Source: Afipia sp049747295
GTDB taxonomy: Bacteria; Pseudomonadota; Alphaproteobacteria; Rhizobiales; Xanthobacteraceae
Assembly (NCBI RefSeq): GCF_049747295.1
Contig: NZ_JBMHJM010000001.1
Span: 4,278,001-4,342,000, forward strand
Length of the DNA: 64,000 nucleotides
Reading direction: 5' to 3'
Every line of letters begins with the position of its first letter. Within the stretch, counting starts at the first letter, position 1. The position numbers and the translations under genes were made by a program. Shown here in pieces: positions 17,818 through 26,663 of this stretch. Under the pieces are notes generated by a model. The model was not told where the DNA came from and did not search any database. It saw only the letters and a program-made list of their open reading frames with translations.

Positions 17818-19116
17818 TCAAACCGACTGAGAATGAACGTGCTTTGCGCCGGAAGCCCCGCCCAATCCTTGCGTGTCACCGACAAGCGCGAGAGCGCGAT
17901 CTTCTCCGTAAATGAACAATCGATCGACTTCACGGTCGAGCAGTGTCAGTTGCTCCAGCAGAGCGGGATGACGGTGCTTCGACAATGTTTCGATCAGGTT
18001 CTCAATCATCGCTCGCAATCGTCGCGCAATTTGGATGTTTTGCACCCCGCAAAGGCGGATTTCGGTCAACGCCAGTTCAACGAAATTCTCCCAGTTGGGT
18101 GTTCGACAGATAACCCGCAACTCACCTGTCGCGGCTAACACTTCATCCGTATGCAGGTTGCGATTTCCGACGCTGCGAAGGAGGCGGGCAAGCTGGTCGA
18201 TCGCAATCACAGCGGTTGTCGGATCATTGATCGCAGGTGACAACGCCTTGAGGGCAATATCAATCACGATACGGAATGCAAAGGTCGGATCTTGCGCGAG
18301 CGTTCGTTCGGGTCCGAATGCGAGAGTCAATTTCAGCTCGGATTCGTCGAGCGACGTGGCACCGTCATACAGCCTGAAGAGCGGTTCGCTGGTCGCAACA
18401 AAATCGCCAAGCTGAGGCACGAGTTCGATGATGCCGTGCGATTGTTCAGCGAGCGACATGAGGTCCTTCAGATGAACTGCCAGAATGATCTCGGATTTTC
18501 CCGAGTGTTGAACAACACGGCCTGGCGGGCCAAGCGCCTTAAGCGATCTGGCAGTCTCACTCCCATTCAGGTTCGGATCAGGATAGACGCTCCGTATCAC
18601 CCTAAGCCCCGCTTCTCCCACACGCCCGATGATGCTGATCGGCCGAAGGAGCCTTGACGCATAATCGATAAGAAAGAGGAATGCTGCGAAGCAGAGGACG
18701 CCGAGGCAGGCGGCGATAAATTCGACCAGTTGAAAAGCGGTTGTCTGAATTCTGTTGAGCGCGCTGATCGCGAACAGCAATGTGAAAATGAAAAGACCAG
18801 TGGTGTACCTGACGACATTGTCGCGCACCAAGATTGTCGCGATGATGCGCGGCGTCATCTGGCCGCTTGCGATCTGGAGCGCGACAAGCAGCGATCCAAA
18901 CGTAAAAACAACAAAGCTGAGCGTCGCTGTTATGATCGCGTTCAGCATCCCCTGGGCACCGGAGACGCCGAGGTCGAGGAATGTCCAGCCAAGCCAGCTA
19001 TCGAGACGATGGAGTATTCGGGTTGCCGCAAGCTCGATCGGGATAGCAATGAACGGAATCAACCATAGCGACGATCTCACGTAATCCCTGAGATGAAACA
19101 GGTGTTTCCAGCCCAT
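17818..19116 (-). CDS. DUF2254 integral membrane protein
   Basis: A 432-residue predicted inner-membrane protein. Four or so transmembrane helices fall in the first ~170 residues (LWLIPFIAIPIELAATRIL, ATLSFVVFTFGSLLVALQIA, TGLFIFTLLFAISAL, FIAACLGVLCFAAFLFLI). A soluble C-terminal domain follows. The ATPRIIATILVRD-like segment QMTPRIIATIL and the RIVIDIALKALSPAINDPTT motif are characteristic of DUF2254. ATG 19116 with a GCAGGA upstream is preferred over an upstream GTG. The function is unknown; the family is often compared to channel-like proteins. Confidence 0.85.
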   Translation of the reverse strand: MGWKHLFHLRDYVRSSLWLIPFIAIPIELAATRILHRLDSWLGWTFLDLGVSGAQGMLNAIITATLSFVVFTFGSLLVALQIASGQMTPRIIATILVRDNVVRYTTGLFIFTLLFAISALNRIQTTAFQLVEFIAACLGVLCFAAFLFLIDYASRLLRPISIIGRVGEAGLRVIRSVYPDPNLNGSETARSLKALGPPGRVVQHSGKSEIILAVHLKDLMSLAEQSHGIIELVPQLGDFVATSEPLFRLYDGATSLDESELKLTLAFGPERTLAQDPTFAFRIVIDIALKALSPAINDPTTAVIAIDQLARLLRSVGNRNLHTDEVLAATGELRVICRTPNWENFVELALTEIRLCGVQNIQIARRLRAMIENLIETLSKHRHPALLEQLTLLDREVDRLFIYGEDRALALVGDTQGLGGASGAKHVHSQSV

Positions 19117-19318
19117 CTGTCCTGCCTGCAGCAGCACTCAATCTCTATTCGGCTAATGTGATGTTCTACGCAATGCCTATCCGATCCATGAAGTCGTGAC
19201 GTTCTCGCAGAGCGTCTCACACGTTCTCGCGACCGGTCGCCGCCGCTTAAACAATGTAGTGGGTCAGGAGCTTAGCTTGGCTCGTGCCTCTGAGGCTCGT
19301 GACCCGCAAACAAGCTCT

Positions 19319-19582
19319 CTACCGCCGCACGCCAACGCGATTAACGCCGCCATTTAAGTTGCCTCCGGCGTTATGACGGACGGCAGCACGTGCCACCGGC
19401 CGCGGCCGCAGCACGACGCCGGCCCTTGCGACGCAACCGGCCGGATAGCCAACGTATGTGCAGTACACGACTGCCGAAGCCGGTTCCGGGCTGAGAGTGA
19501 CACCCGCAAGCCCCAACAGAGCGCTGGCTGCAATCCCTGTCAGTGTCACCGACTTGATTGAGAGATATTTGCTCCGATGCAT
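19319..19582 (-). CDS. Small exported protein, probable FixK2 target
   Basis: An 87-residue protein with a signal peptide (VTLTGIAASALLGLAGVTL, cleavage near EPASA-V). The mature part contains two Cys (YCTYVGYPAGC) and an Arg/Val-rich tail (VLRPRPVARAAVRHN). GAGGAGG precedes ATG 19582. A perfect FixK2-like box is centred about 97 bases upstream of the start, so transcription under low oxygen is a reasonable inference. The family looks like a common Bradyrhizobium exported hypothetical; no function is known. Confidence 0.7.
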   Translation of the reverse strand: MHRSKYLSIKSVTLTGIAASALLGLAGVTLSPEPASAVVYCTYVGYPAGCVARAGVVLRPRPVARAAVRHNAGGNLNGGVNRVGVRR

Positions 19583-19672
19583 GATGATCCTCCTCATCGC
19601 GCTTGCGAACTGAAGCAGGCGGGAGCCGCCTCAGTGCGGTCACCATAACGAGTGCGCCAGGGCGTAGTGACG

Positions 19673-19686
19673 TTGACGTAGATCAA
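19673..19686 (-). promoter_or_regulatory. FixK2/FNR-type box TTGATCTACGTCAA
   Basis: On the minus strand this reads TTGAT-CTAC-GTCAA, a perfect TTGAT-N4-GTCAA site. Activation from position -41 would put the transcript start near 19638, about 57 bases before the small exported protein's ATG, which is ideal geometry for class II activation. Confidence 0.7.
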
Positions 19687-19746
19687 TGGGCGCGACGGCA
19701 AGGCCCGGTCGCCCAGTATCGGGCCATGCGACCCAGTGTCCGCGTT

Positions 19747-20694
19747 TCAATGCTTGCTGAGAAACGTAAGCACAGCTTCCCCGTAGGCATCCGGCTTCTC
19801 GGCGGGGACGGTATGCGAACTTCCGCTGATGATGATCGTCTCGCCGCTCGGCAGGCAGATCTTCAATTGATCGACAATGCGATAAAAGAACGCCGGGCTC
19901 CGCTCGCCATTGGACAGCAGCGTCGGAACAGCAATGGCCCTGGCCATCTCGCAGGTGAAGACCGGCCGCGGCCGCGTCGTCGTTGCATCGGCCTGGAAGG
20001 ACGCCACGTTGTCCATGTTCATTTTCTTGTCTGCATCCGAGCGGCGATCATATGCGCCGGGTCCACTCACGGCATCGACGAAAAGCGGAATGGCGGCTTT
20101 GGTGTCGCCATTCTTCAGTGCTTCTCTCGCCGGCGCCATGTTCGCGGCCCAGGCTTTCAGCAAATCCGCGTGGTCCGGATTGCCGGCCAACAGGCCTGCG
20201 GCGGTCGGTTCATTCAGCGCGAGGCTGACGATCAGGTCCGGGTTCTTCGCGGCGAAGAACAGCGCGGCGTGAGCGCCGGCCGAATGAGCCACGAGCCGCA
20301 CTTTAGACAGCCCAAGCGCGCGCACGAATGCAGCGAGGTCGTCACCGTGCAGGTCGGCGGCGCCATCGGGCATGCCATCCACACCGATGACGTTTGGAAA
20401 GTTGTTGCGGCGGCTATAGGCGATGGCGCGATAGCGCTCGGCGAATTTCGGAAGGTACGCGTCCCACATCCGATAATCCTGCAGGGCGCCGTGAACGAAA
20501 ATCACCGCTTCGCCCTGGCCGGCTTCGATGTAGGCGAATTCGGCGCCGTTTGCCGAGATCCGCTTGACGTCGTTCGGCTTGACGTCATTCGCGTTGGCCA
20601 TCGTGCCGGTCATGGAGTTCATGGCGTTGCCGATGACGAGTATACTGAACGCTCGCAGCAGACTGCGATGTATCATGCCGGTGTTCACGCCCAT
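19747..20694 (-). CDS. Exported alpha/beta-hydrolase
   Basis: A 315-residue serine hydrolase. A weakly hydrophobic leader (LLRAFSILVIGNAMNSMTG) suggests export. Fold markers are VIFVHGALQD (oxyanion loop), the nucleophile elbow VAHSAGAH (G-replaced variant of GxSxG) and the catalytic His in SSHTVPAEKP. The length and motifs fit esterases and related hydrolases. An upstream extension of the frame is rejected because AAAGGAGC sits 7 nt before ATG 20694. The substrate is unknown. It diverges from the class II aldolase gene. Confidence 0.82.
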   Translation of the reverse strand: MGVNTGMIHRSLLRAFSILVIGNAMNSMTGTMANANDVKPNDVKRISANGAEFAYIEAGQGEAVIFVHGALQDYRMWDAYLPKFAERYRAIAYSRRNNFPNVIGVDGMPDGAADLHGDDLAAFVRALGLSKVRLVAHSAGAHAALFFAAKNPDLIVSLALNEPTAAGLLAGNPDHADLLKAWAANMAPAREALKNGDTKAAIPLFVDAVSGPGAYDRRSDADKKMNMDNVASFQADATTTRPRPVFTCEMARAIAVPTLLSNGERSPAFFYRIVDQLKICLPSGETIIISGSSHTVPAEKPDAYGEAVLTFLSKH

Positions 20695-20969
20695 CACACG
20701 CTCCTTTTCATGCAAGCTGCAAGGAAATCCCCCGGTGGCATGCGGAGGAAAGCACAATTTGACGGCGAGATGCGTCAGGAGCTTTGACATGACATCGCGC
20801 GGCACAACGCCGCGTCGACGAACGGTTGGGCCGGCGTTGGGACCACCTCGGCAAGCCAATTCGCGGTGTCAACGTCGCCGTGGATTGAACGGCCGAGGAG
20901 GGGCGTTGACCGCTTGCCCATGAGGAGGGCGGTCACTAACCTGCAGTCAAATCATCAAGGGAGAAAGCT

Positions 20970-21764
20970 ATGAATGCCGCCGTCAGTGCACCGGCCGTGA
21001 AGGTCATTCGATCGGTCCAGGAACAGGTCAGCCCTGAAGAATGGCAGTCGCGCGTCAATCTGGCGGCCTGTTACCGTCTGACCGCGATGTATGGCATGAC
21101 CGAGCTGATCGCCAACCATATCTCATGCCGCGTGCCGGGCACGGACAACGAGTTTCTCATTAATCCGTATGGTCTGCTTTACGAGGAGATCGACGCCTCG
21201 AGCCTCGTCAAGATCGATGTCGACGGCAACGTCCTGTTCAACGCATCCGACTACGGCGTGAATGCTGCCGGGTTCGTTATTCACAGTGCGATCCACATGG
21301 CGCGCCATGACGTCGATTGCGTTGCGCATACCCACACCGTCGCCGGAATGGCGGTTTCGGCGATGGAATGCGGATTGCTACCGGTCGCACAGACCTGCAT
21401 GCGTTTCCTTCACGTTGCCTATCACGATTTCGAAGGCATCGCGGACAATCCCGAAGAGCGCAAGCGACTCGTCGCTCATCTTGGTGATCACGAAGCGATG
21501 GTGTTGCGCAATCACGGGCTGCTCGTGGTCGGCAAGACCATTGCCGCGGCATTCAACGTTCTGTTTCGGATGGAGCGGGCTTGCCAGGTGCAGGTGGCAG
21601 CCCTGTCCTGCAACACCAGGCTGATCACGCCTCCGCAAGAGGTCTTGCAGCACACTTACGATCGCATGAAGCCGCGCGACAACGTACCGGGTCTCAGTGG
21701 TGAACTGGCCTGGCCCGCACTTCTCCGCAAGCTCGACCGGGCTGATCCGTCCTATCGGAATTGA
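20970..21764 (+). CDS. Class II aldolase/adducin family protein
   Basis: A 264-residue cytoplasmic protein. Metal-binding His residues are visible in CVAHTHTVAGMAV and VLRNHGLLVVG, together with a conserved TELIANHISCRVPG segment near the N-terminus. Class II aldolases of the fuculose-phosphate/ribulose-phosphate epimerase fold cleave or epimerise sugar phosphates, but many members have other roles. AAGGGAGAAAGCT precedes the ATG. A 14-bp perfect hairpin follows the stop codon, so it is probably transcribed alone. Confidence 0.88.
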   Translation: MNAAVSAPAVKVIRSVQEQVSPEEWQSRVNLAACYRLTAMYGMTELIANHISCRVPGTDNEFLINPYGLLYEEIDASSLVKIDVDGNVLFNASDYGVNAAGFVIHSAIHMARHDVDCVAHTHTVAGMAVSAMECGLLPVAQTCMRFLHVAYHDFEGIADNPEERKRLVAHLGDHEAMVLRNHGLLVVGKTIAAAFNVLFRMERACQVQVAALSCNTRLITPPQEVLQHTYDRMKPRDNVPGLSGELAWPALLRKLDRADPSYRN

Positions 21765-21771
21765 TGGAGGC

Positions 21772-21802
21772 ATGAGCAGCCATCCCCGATGGCTGCTCAT
21801 GA
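21772..21802 (+). terminator. Terminator-like hairpin after the class II aldolase gene
   Basis: CATGAGCAGCCATC (21772-21785) pairs perfectly with GATGGCTGCTCATG (21789-21802) around a CCC loop, eight bases after the aldolase stop codon. No T-tract follows. Confidence 0.65.
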
Positions 21803-21918
21803 CGGAACGCGGACATTGAACAGCCGAATTTTCGCTGGCCGCTTTGGTCGTCGTCACACGTTGGCTTCGGCTGGTTACATGCTATCGTGCCCGCGTAGCA
21901 ATTGGCGCCACAAAAGCG

Positions 21919-22308
21919 ATGACGCTCGAACTCAAGATGCTCGCCCTTAGCATCGGGCTTGGACTGATCCAAATCGTACTCGCCTCGCATGCTTCGAGCA
22001 GGCAACGCGGCTACGTTTGGACGGCAAGTGCTCGAGGCGAGCCCGTTCCGCCATTAACCGGAGTGGCAGGCCGACTGGAGAGGGCGCTCCACAATTTCGT
22101 CGAGACGTTTCCGTTGTTTGCCGCAGCTGTCCTCATGGCACACGTTGCAGCGAAGCACAGCTGGATGACTGAGTGGGGTGTTCAGCTCTATTTTTGGGGG
22201 CGAGTGACCTATCTTGCTTTGTACGCCGCAGGAATATTTCTTCTGCGCTCCCTTGTCTGGAACGTCGCAACGCTCGGTATCGTCCTCCTCCTGTTATCGC
22301 TGATTTGA
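21919..22308 (+). CDS. MAPEG family membrane protein
   Basis: A 129-residue protein with about four transmembrane helices (MLALSIGLGLIQIVLA, FPLFAAAVLMAHVAAKH, VTYLALYAAGIFLLRSL, VATLGIVLLLLSLI). The family signature is RLERALHNFVETFPLF. MAPEG proteins (eicosanoid and glutathione metabolism) are membrane-embedded; bacterial members are mostly uncharacterised. The frame begins earlier, but ATG 21919 gives the conserved N-terminus. No strong Shine-Dalgarno is seen, so the start is provisional. Confidence 0.85.
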   Translation: MTLELKMLALSIGLGLIQIVLASHASSRQRGYVWTASARGEPVPPLTGVAGRLERALHNFVETFPLFAAAVLMAHVAAKHSWMTEWGVQLYFWGRVTYLALYAAGIFLLRSLVWNVATLGIVLLLLSLI

Positions 22309-22376
22309 ATCTCAACACGACCGTCGAAATTTCGGGCTTGCTTAGGTTCCATTGTCTCCTAGGCGCCCCGAAATGC

Positions 22377-22526
22377 CTATGTTTGCTTCCCGGCCTGTTG
22401 CACCACACGTCGTCGAAAGAACTTGCTCTGCTCGCTTCCCGCGTCAAACCTGGTGCTCGCAGATGCGGGAGACACCAACAGCAGCGACGCCAGCCCGGAC
22501 ATCAACACGATGAAACGTTTGCCCAT
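22377..22526 (-). CDS. Possible small exported peptide
   Basis: A 49-residue frame beginning MGKRFIVLMSGLASLLLVSP and continuing ASAS has a near-perfect Sec signal peptide, then about 26 basic, charged residues (EQSKFFRRRVVQQAGKQT). The ribosome-binding site is weak (AGGG very close to the ATG). It could be a genuine small exported peptide or chance. The surrounding 22309-22840 stretch contains nothing else I can support. Confidence 0.3.
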   Translation of the reverse strand: MGKRFIVLMSGLASLLLVSPASASTRFDAGSEQSKFFRRRVVQQAGKQT

Positions 22527-22840
22527 GACCCTGGAAAACCTTTCGACGAGAAATTGATGCAATCCGATAAGCGAAGGTACAAGAGCTTATCAGTCCTGAA
22601 CCGTTAGTTACCGGCGCGACGCGGAGGTTCAATCCGAAAATGGACGCGATTGAGCTGATGGCTTTTTAAAAGCCCGGCAACGTCCGGTTTGTCGTTCGGC
22701 ACGGATCAGACGCGACGTCCGACTTCTGATTTCCTTCCGACGTTGCTGCGGTGCTCGATTGTCAAGCCAAGCCAAGTTGGCCTAGGCTCCCTCAGGGCCA
22801 TTCGGGACTAAAAAGAGTTGGCCTGTCAGGGGAGGAAAGC

Positions 22841-24301
22841 ATGCCGTTAGGAGTGTTGCTGTCTCGCTTCTCGTTGGGTGCCGCCCCTGGCGGCAGGCTT
22901 AAAGTCAGGCTTAAATTCAGTCTTGGTGTCGGCGGCGCATTGATTATCAGTTCGCTCGCGCTCGCACAAACCACACCCGCACCTACAGCCGCGCCGGCTT
23001 CTGCCGCGCCGCAATATCCGCCGACTGCGACCATCACCACGCCCGGCTATCCGGCGCAAGCCCCCTCCGATCCGAAGTTGCGCGTGCTCAATCTGCAAGG
23101 CGGCAAGACCGTGCATGTGCTGCCGGCCACGCTCGAAACCACCCAATGGGGCTGGTTCGATAATTCCCAGCCGCCGGTGCTGCGGGTCAAGTCCGGCGAT
23201 ACCATCGCGCTTGAGACGATGATGCACAGCCACAATCAGGTGGTGCCGGGCGCGACCATCGAGCAGATCAAGAAGCTGCGCACCGACTTCCCCGGCCGCG
23301 GTCCGCACACGCTCACCGGGCCGATCTACATCGAGGAGGCGCAGCCGGGCGACGTGCTGAAGGTGACGCTGAACAGGATCGTGCCGCGCGCCTATGCGAC
23401 GAACTTCAACGTGCCGGGGCTGTTCGGGCAATTCCCGACCGTCTTCGCCGACGGTCAGGTCAAATATCTCTATCTCGACCTCGACAAGATGCAGACCGAA
23501 TTCCTGCCCGGCATCGTGTTACCGCTGCGTCCGTTCCCGGGCACGCTCGGCGTCGCGCGCAAGGAGCCCGGCCGCTATTCAAGCGTGCCGCCCGGTGAGT
23601 TCGCCGGCAACATGGATATCCGCGACTTCGTTGCGGGCACATCGCTCTATGTGCCGGTGTTCGTGCCGGGCGCGTTGCTGTGGACCGGCGACTCCCACGC
23701 CGGCCAGGGCAATGGCGAAGTCAATCTCACCGCGATCGAGACGGCTTATAAAGAGCTCAACCTCACGGTCGAGGTCATCAAGGGCAAGCCGCTCGACTTC
23801 CCGCGCATCGAGACCAAGAAATCCTGGATCACGATGGGATTTGACCAGGACCTGAACAAGGCGTGGGCGCAGACCAAGGCGCAAACGATCAAGTTTCTGG
23901 CCGAGCAGCGCAAGATCACGCCCGAACAGGCGGAAAAGCTGATGGCCAGCGTGTCCGATTGCCGCGTCTCCCAGGTCGTCAACATCAAGAAAGGCACCCA
24001 CTGCCTGAATCCGAAGAACGCGAGCGACAAGGAAGATATGGAGCGTCCGACCAAGGAGACGTCGAAATATTACGTCTCGCACGCCAAGGACGCCGACCTG
24101 AACAAGGCGATGAACGACGCCTCCATGGGCATGATCAAGTTGCTCGAGAACGAGAAGAAGATCGCACGGTTAGATGCCTATGGTCTCGCCAGCGTGGCGA
24201 TGGATTGCCGCGTCGGCACCGTCTCGGACACGGAGAAGAATGTCCACTGCCTGATGCCGAAGAGCATTTGGGTTGCGGACAGGCGTGCTGACAAGCGTTG
24301 A
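22841..24301 (+). CDS. Exported acetamidase/formamidase-family protein with duplicated C-terminal segment
   Basis: A 486-residue protein. The N-terminal hydrophobic stretch (LGVGGALIISSLALAQ) is a signal peptide, followed by a Pro/Ala-rich linker. The FmdA/AmdA fold is shown by TTQWGWFDNSQPPVL, SGDTIALETMMHSHNQ, GPIYIEEAQPGDVLKV and GDSHAGQGNGEVN. These enzymes hydrolyse small amides to acid and ammonia. The usual ending occurs twice in tandem, about 70 residues apart (SDCRVSQVVNIKKGTHCLNP and MDCRVGTVSDTEKNVHCLMP). GGGGAGGAAAGC fixes ATG 22841; a longer frame upstream is rejected. A paralogue lies at 40901-42355. Confidence 0.82.
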   Translation: MPLGVLLSRFSLGAAPGGRLKVRLKFSLGVGGALIISSLALAQTTPAPTAAPASAAPQYPPTATITTPGYPAQAPSDPKLRVLNLQGGKTVHVLPATLETTQWGWFDNSQPPVLRVKSGDTIALETMMHSHNQVVPGATIEQIKKLRTDFPGRGPHTLTGPIYIEEAQPGDVLKVTLNRIVPRAYATNFNVPGLFGQFPTVFADGQVKYLYLDLDKMQTEFLPGIVLPLRPFPGTLGVARKEPGRYSSVPPGEFAGNMDIRDFVAGTSLYVPVFVPGALLWTGDSHAGQGNGEVNLTAIETAYKELNLTVEVIKGKPLDFPRIETKKSWITMGFDQDLNKAWAQTKAQTIKFLAEQRKITPEQAEKLMASVSDCRVSQVVNIKKGTHCLNPKNASDKEDMERPTKETSKYYVSHAKDADLNKAMNDASMGMIKLLENEKKIARLDAYGLASVAMDCRVGTVSDTEKNVHCLMPKSIWVADRRADKR

Positions 24302-24305
24302 TGGC

Positions 24306-24337
24306 AAACGGGGAAGCGCCGCCGTGCTTCCCCGTTT
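24306..24337 (+). terminator. Terminator-like hairpin after acetamidase-like gene
   Basis: AAACGGGGAAGC (24306-24317) pairs perfectly with GCTTCCCCGTTT (24326-24337), giving a 12-bp stem with an 8-base loop directly after the stop codon. It separates this gene from the metal-transport genes. Confidence 0.7.
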
Positions 24338-24371
24338 GATCGCACTTTCCTCGTTTTGAAAAAGGTTGGCG

Positions 24372-25292
24372 TTGCGTTTCGCTCTCATCGCCGCGTGGCT
24401 CGCGTGTGCAACGCTTTCGGTTGGTGCGACGTCTGGATTTGCGCAGGAGCGCATCCAGGTCGTCACCACCACGACGGATCTGCGCAGCATCACAGAGGCC
24501 GTGGGCGGGGAGCGCGTCGCGGTGGTCAGCCTCGTGCCGCCGAACATGGACGCCGAGGACTATCAGCCGAAACCGCAGGATGTGCTGCGGCTGAAGAACG
24601 CAAGCATGCTGGTGCGTGTTGGGCTCGACTATGACCTGTGGGCGGATCGCCTGCTCATACAGGCGGCCAAGCCCGAGATCAGCCGCGGTGGGGCAGGCTA
24701 TGTTGATGCCTCATTCGGAATTGCGGTGCTTGAGCTGCGCGGGATGAGCGTCGGCTCCGGCGACGGCCATGCCCATGGCAGCGGCAATCCGCATTACTGG
24801 CTCGATCCCAAGAACGCGGAGATCATCACGGGCACGATCCTGGAAGTGTTGGCACGGATCGACCCGGCGGGTGCGGCAAGTTACGAGGCCAATCGCACGG
24901 CCTTTCTCGCGCGGCTGCAGGCCAAATTGACGGAGTGGGAGGCGAAGCTCGCACCGCTGAAGGGGATGCCGATCGTCGCCTACCACAACAACTGGCCGTA
25001 TTTCGCGCGCCGTTTCCGGCTCGACTTCGTCGACTTCATCGAAACCAAGCCCGGCGTGCCACCAAGCCCCGCGCATCTCGCTGCCATCGTGCGCACCATG
25101 CAGGCGCGCAACGTTCGCATTGTCGTGCGTGAGCCGCACGAGCCGGAGCGTGACATCCAATTCGTTGCGGGGAAAGCCGCAGCGCAGGTGGTGGTGCTGG
25201 CCGCTTCCGTCGGTGCATTGCCGCGCGCGGCCGATTACATCTCGCTGTTCGACGTCAACGTCGAAGCGCTGACAGTGGCGGCATCGCAATGA
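24372..25292 (+). CDS. Zinc/manganese ABC transporter substrate-binding protein (ZnuA-like)
   Basis: A 306-residue periplasmic receptor of the cluster A-I family. A signal peptide (FALIAAWLACATLSVGATSG) is followed by VTTTTDLRSITEAVGGERV. Metal-ligand regions visible are NPHYWLDPKN, YHNNWPYF and the late SLFDVN. The first ligand, normally His in a DPHxYEP motif, is here AEDYQPKP, so Glu replaces His. A short His-rich loop (DGHAHGSGNPH) precedes the second ligand. TTG 24372 is chosen because AAAGG lies 6 nt before it; TTG 24366 is also in frame. The stop overlaps the permease start (ATGA), so the two are co-translated. Confidence 0.85.
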   Translation: MRFALIAAWLACATLSVGATSGFAQERIQVVTTTTDLRSITEAVGGERVAVVSLVPPNMDAEDYQPKPQDVLRLKNASMLVRVGLDYDLWADRLLIQAAKPEISRGGAGYVDASFGIAVLELRGMSVGSGDGHAHGSGNPHYWLDPKNAEIITGTILEVLARIDPAGAASYEANRTAFLARLQAKLTEWEAKLAPLKGMPIVAYHNNWPYFARRFRLDFVDFIETKPGVPPSPAHLAAIVRTMQARNVRIVVREPHEPERDIQFVAGKAAAQVVVLAASVGALPRAADYISLFDVNVEALTVAASQ

Positions 25293-26548
25293 GCGAGACC
25301 CTCGGCTTCCTGTGGCCGCCGTTTCTGGTGGCGGTGTGTCTGGTCGGCATTCACACCTATTTCGGCATCCAGGTGCTGGCGCGCAAAGTCATCTTCGTCG
25401 ATCTGGCGCTGGCGCAGATCGCAGCACTCGGCGCGACGGTGGCGTTCATGCTCGGCCATCCGGCGCAAAGCCCCGCGACCTACTTCTATTCGCTCGCGTT
25501 CACTTTGTTGGCGGCGGTGCTGCTCGCCTTGACCCGGACATGGGGGGCGCGGGTGCCGCAGGAGGCGCTGATCGGCGTTATCTATGTGGTCGCGGCAGCG
25601 GCCGCGATCCTGCTGATTGACCGCGCACCGCAGGGCGCCGAGCATCTCAAGCAGATTCTCACCGGCAACATCCTGACCAGCGGACTGGGCGAGGTCGCCA
25701 TCATCGTTCCGCTCTATGCTGCGATCGGTTTGATGCAATGGCTGTTGCGCAGCCGTCTGAGCGGGGGCGGATCGCTCATCTGGGAGTTCGTGTTCTACGC
25801 GAGTTTCGGCGTGGTGGTGACGAGCTCGGTCGCGATTGCCGGCGTGTTGCTGGTGTTTTCATTTCTCATCATTCCCGCCACCATCGGCGTGATGTTTGCG
25901 TCATCGGTCGGACGGCAACTCGCGATCGGCTGGATTGCGGGCATCGCCACCAGCGCCGCCGGGCTTGCGGCCTCGTTCGCCTTCGATCTGCCGACCGGCG
26001 CCGCCATGGTCTGTGCCTTTGGCGTGGCGCTCGCGGTCGCGGGGATGCTTTACCCGTTTCTGCGCGGCGATCGCCGCAACGCGTTCCGCGTCACGCTCGC
26101 AACCGTGCGCTGGGGGGCTGCCGCAATCTTTGCTGCGTCGGCCCTGCAGATCGCAATAGCGCCACGGGCCGATCAGCCGCTTCTCGACATGGCCGAGGTT
26201 GCGCTGCCGTCGCTGCGCGCGCTGTACTTGACGCGCACAGAGCAAGCGACCTTCACCGAGGCCGGCCAATACGCAGAGCGCTATCGTCGGGAGGCGGAGC
26301 AGCTCAACGAGCGGGAACGGCGCAACCGCACCGTGGGCGAAGCACTCGATGATGCGGCCGTCGCGCGGATCTCTTCGTTTTTGAAATCCTATGGCGAAAT
26401 GCGCAAGGGCGAACAATTCGTCATGAACGAAGTGCGGGCGAGGGCGCGCGAACGGACCCGGTGGGGCATCAGTCTCGTCTTGCTCGCGTTCGCTGCGTTG
26501 CTGGCGCCGCTGCCTTGGCAACGGCTGGGGGCGAGGCAAGCGCGCTGA
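25289..26548 (+). CDS. ABC-3 family metal ABC transporter permease with C-terminal extension
   Basis: A 419-residue inner-membrane protein. Residues ~1-260 form the ABC-3 (ZnuB/MntB) permease with about eight helices and the coupling-region segment KVIFVDLALAQIAALGATV. Residues ~285-395 are an unusual charged, helical extension (AERYRREAEQLNERERRNR) likely to form a coiled coil. A last transmembrane helix follows (ISLVLLAFAALLAPLPW). Normal members stop near residue 280. The start overlaps the receptor's stop codon. No ABC ATPase gene follows, so the energising subunit must be encoded elsewhere or the pair works differently. Confidence 0.85.
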   Translation: MSETLGFLWPPFLVAVCLVGIHTYFGIQVLARKVIFVDLALAQIAALGATVAFMLGHPAQSPATYFYSLAFTLLAAVLLALTRTWGARVPQEALIGVIYVVAAAAAILLIDRAPQGAEHLKQILTGNILTSGLGEVAIIVPLYAAIGLMQWLLRSRLSGGGSLIWEFVFYASFGVVVTSSVAIAGVLLVFSFLIIPATIGVMFASSVGRQLAIGWIAGIATSAAGLAASFAFDLPTGAAMVCAFGVALAVAGMLYPFLRGDRRNAFRVTLATVRWGAAAIFAASALQIAIAPRADQPLLDMAEVALPSLRALYLTRTEQATFTEAGQYAERYRREAEQLNERERRNRTVGEALDDAAVARISSFLKSYGEMRKGEQFVMNEVRARARERTRWGISLVLLAFAALLAPLPWQRLGARQAR

Positions 26549-26663
26549 GGAAGTCTTTGGTTCACCTCCGGCGGACTTCAATCAGCGCTGCTATGCATCA
26601 GGCTGGATTGCGATCCGGCGACTGTTAGACTTGATAAGCCATAGATGATCAGCGGAGGCGATG

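Noticed and set aside
19603..20787. Long plus-strand frame (394 codons)
   Set aside because: Mirror of the exported hydrolase gene; starts upstream without a ribosome-binding site and lacks motifs.
22640..22750. Hairpins upstream of the acetamidase as a riboswitch
   Set aside because: GGCTTTTTAAAAGCC and CCGG pairs are present, but the core of no riboswitch class I know can be matched.
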